Source: an uncultured Alphaproteobacteria bacterium
GTDB taxonomy: Bacteria; Pseudomonadota; Alphaproteobacteria; Caulobacterales; Aquidulcibacteraceae
DNA: 5,394 bases
Direction of reading: 5' to 3'
NCBI GenBank assembly: GCA_937967725.1
Contig: CALBSY010000151.1
Coordinates: 1 to 5,394 of the forward strand
The notes beneath the pieces were generated by a model. It had not been told where the DNA came from. It saw only the letters and a list, made by a program, of their open reading frames with translations, and did not search any database. Of the stretch, positions 5,316 through 5,394 are shown piece after piece (the stretch's first letter is position 1; the number at the start of each line of letters is the position of its first letter). Position numbers and translations under genes: made by a program.

Positions 5316-5394
5316 TTATGGAGTCTGTGTCCGCACGCCATCGCGGATTCGAGGCCCTTCGTCCTCTTCATCCTCTTGCGGCGCCAGGGGCGGC
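5316..5394 (-). CDS. Possible C-terminal end of a minus-strand gene (N-terminus outside window)
   Basis: On the minus strand a frame is open from the window edge to a TAA at 5318-5316. It encodes about 25 residues, including the acidic run QEDEEDEG followed by PRIRDGVRTQTP. Acidic, polar tails of this kind are common at protein C-termini, and the position just upstream of the SDR on the same strand fits an operon. The segment is too short to identify or to prove coding. An overlapping plus-strand frame from an ATG at 5319 is also open to the edge but has no ribosome site. Confidence 0.33.
   Translation of the reverse strand, partial: PPLAPQEDEEDEGPRIRDGVRTQTP

Noticed and set aside
1..5394. 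A new defence, mobile or biosynthetic system spanning several genes
   Set aside because: The genes are of unrelated families, on alternating strands with separate terminators, and no recombinase, nuclease, toxin-antitoxin pair or repeat array is present.

Overview
The window reads as ordinary chromosomal DNA of a high-GC Gram-negative bacterium, most likely an alphaproteobacterium. The clues are an EcfG-type stress promoter (GGAAC-N17-CGTT) in front of a CsbD gene, a small NDUFS6-like CHCC zinc-finger protein, and an SDR closely resembling human HSD10. A placement near Caulobacterales/Hyphomonadaceae is a guess from gene style, not something demonstrated. There are no transposases, integrases, CRISPR arrays, phage genes, tRNAs or rRNAs.

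Layout, left to right. Bases 1-744 (+) are the 3' end of a gene cut by the window edge; it resembles the C-terminal part of DUF3857/transglutaminase-like proteins and ends in one membrane segment. It converges, 2 bases apart, with a small zinc-finger gene at 747-980 (-). A short divergent gap leads to an ABC-2-type transporter ATPase at 1070-2026 (+) with no permease beside it. A 99-base gap then holds the stress-type promoter, followed by a CsbD-family gene (2126-2323, +) and a strong intrinsic terminator. A cytochrome P450 follows (2448-3653, +). It converges with an HU-family DNA-binding protein (3741-4133, -) that carries a Lys/Ala/Arg-rich histone-H1-like N-terminal tail; a GC-rich hairpin lies between them. 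A 327-base non-coding stretch (4134-4460) separates HU from an HSD10-like short-chain dehydrogenase (4461-5243, -). The last 79 bases may be the C-terminus of another minus-strand gene.

The genes do not form one pathway. They look like independent short transcription units: envelope/unknown, respiration-linked zinc protein, membrane export ATPase, stress response, P450 oxidation, nucleoid structure and acyl-CoA/hydroxy-compound oxidation. I see no convincing undescribed multi-gene system. The most specific observations are the EcfG-like promoter whose -35 element sits in the loop of a perfect dyad, the tailed HU protein with its A/T-rich inverted repeat upstream, and the partnerless ABC ATPase and P450.
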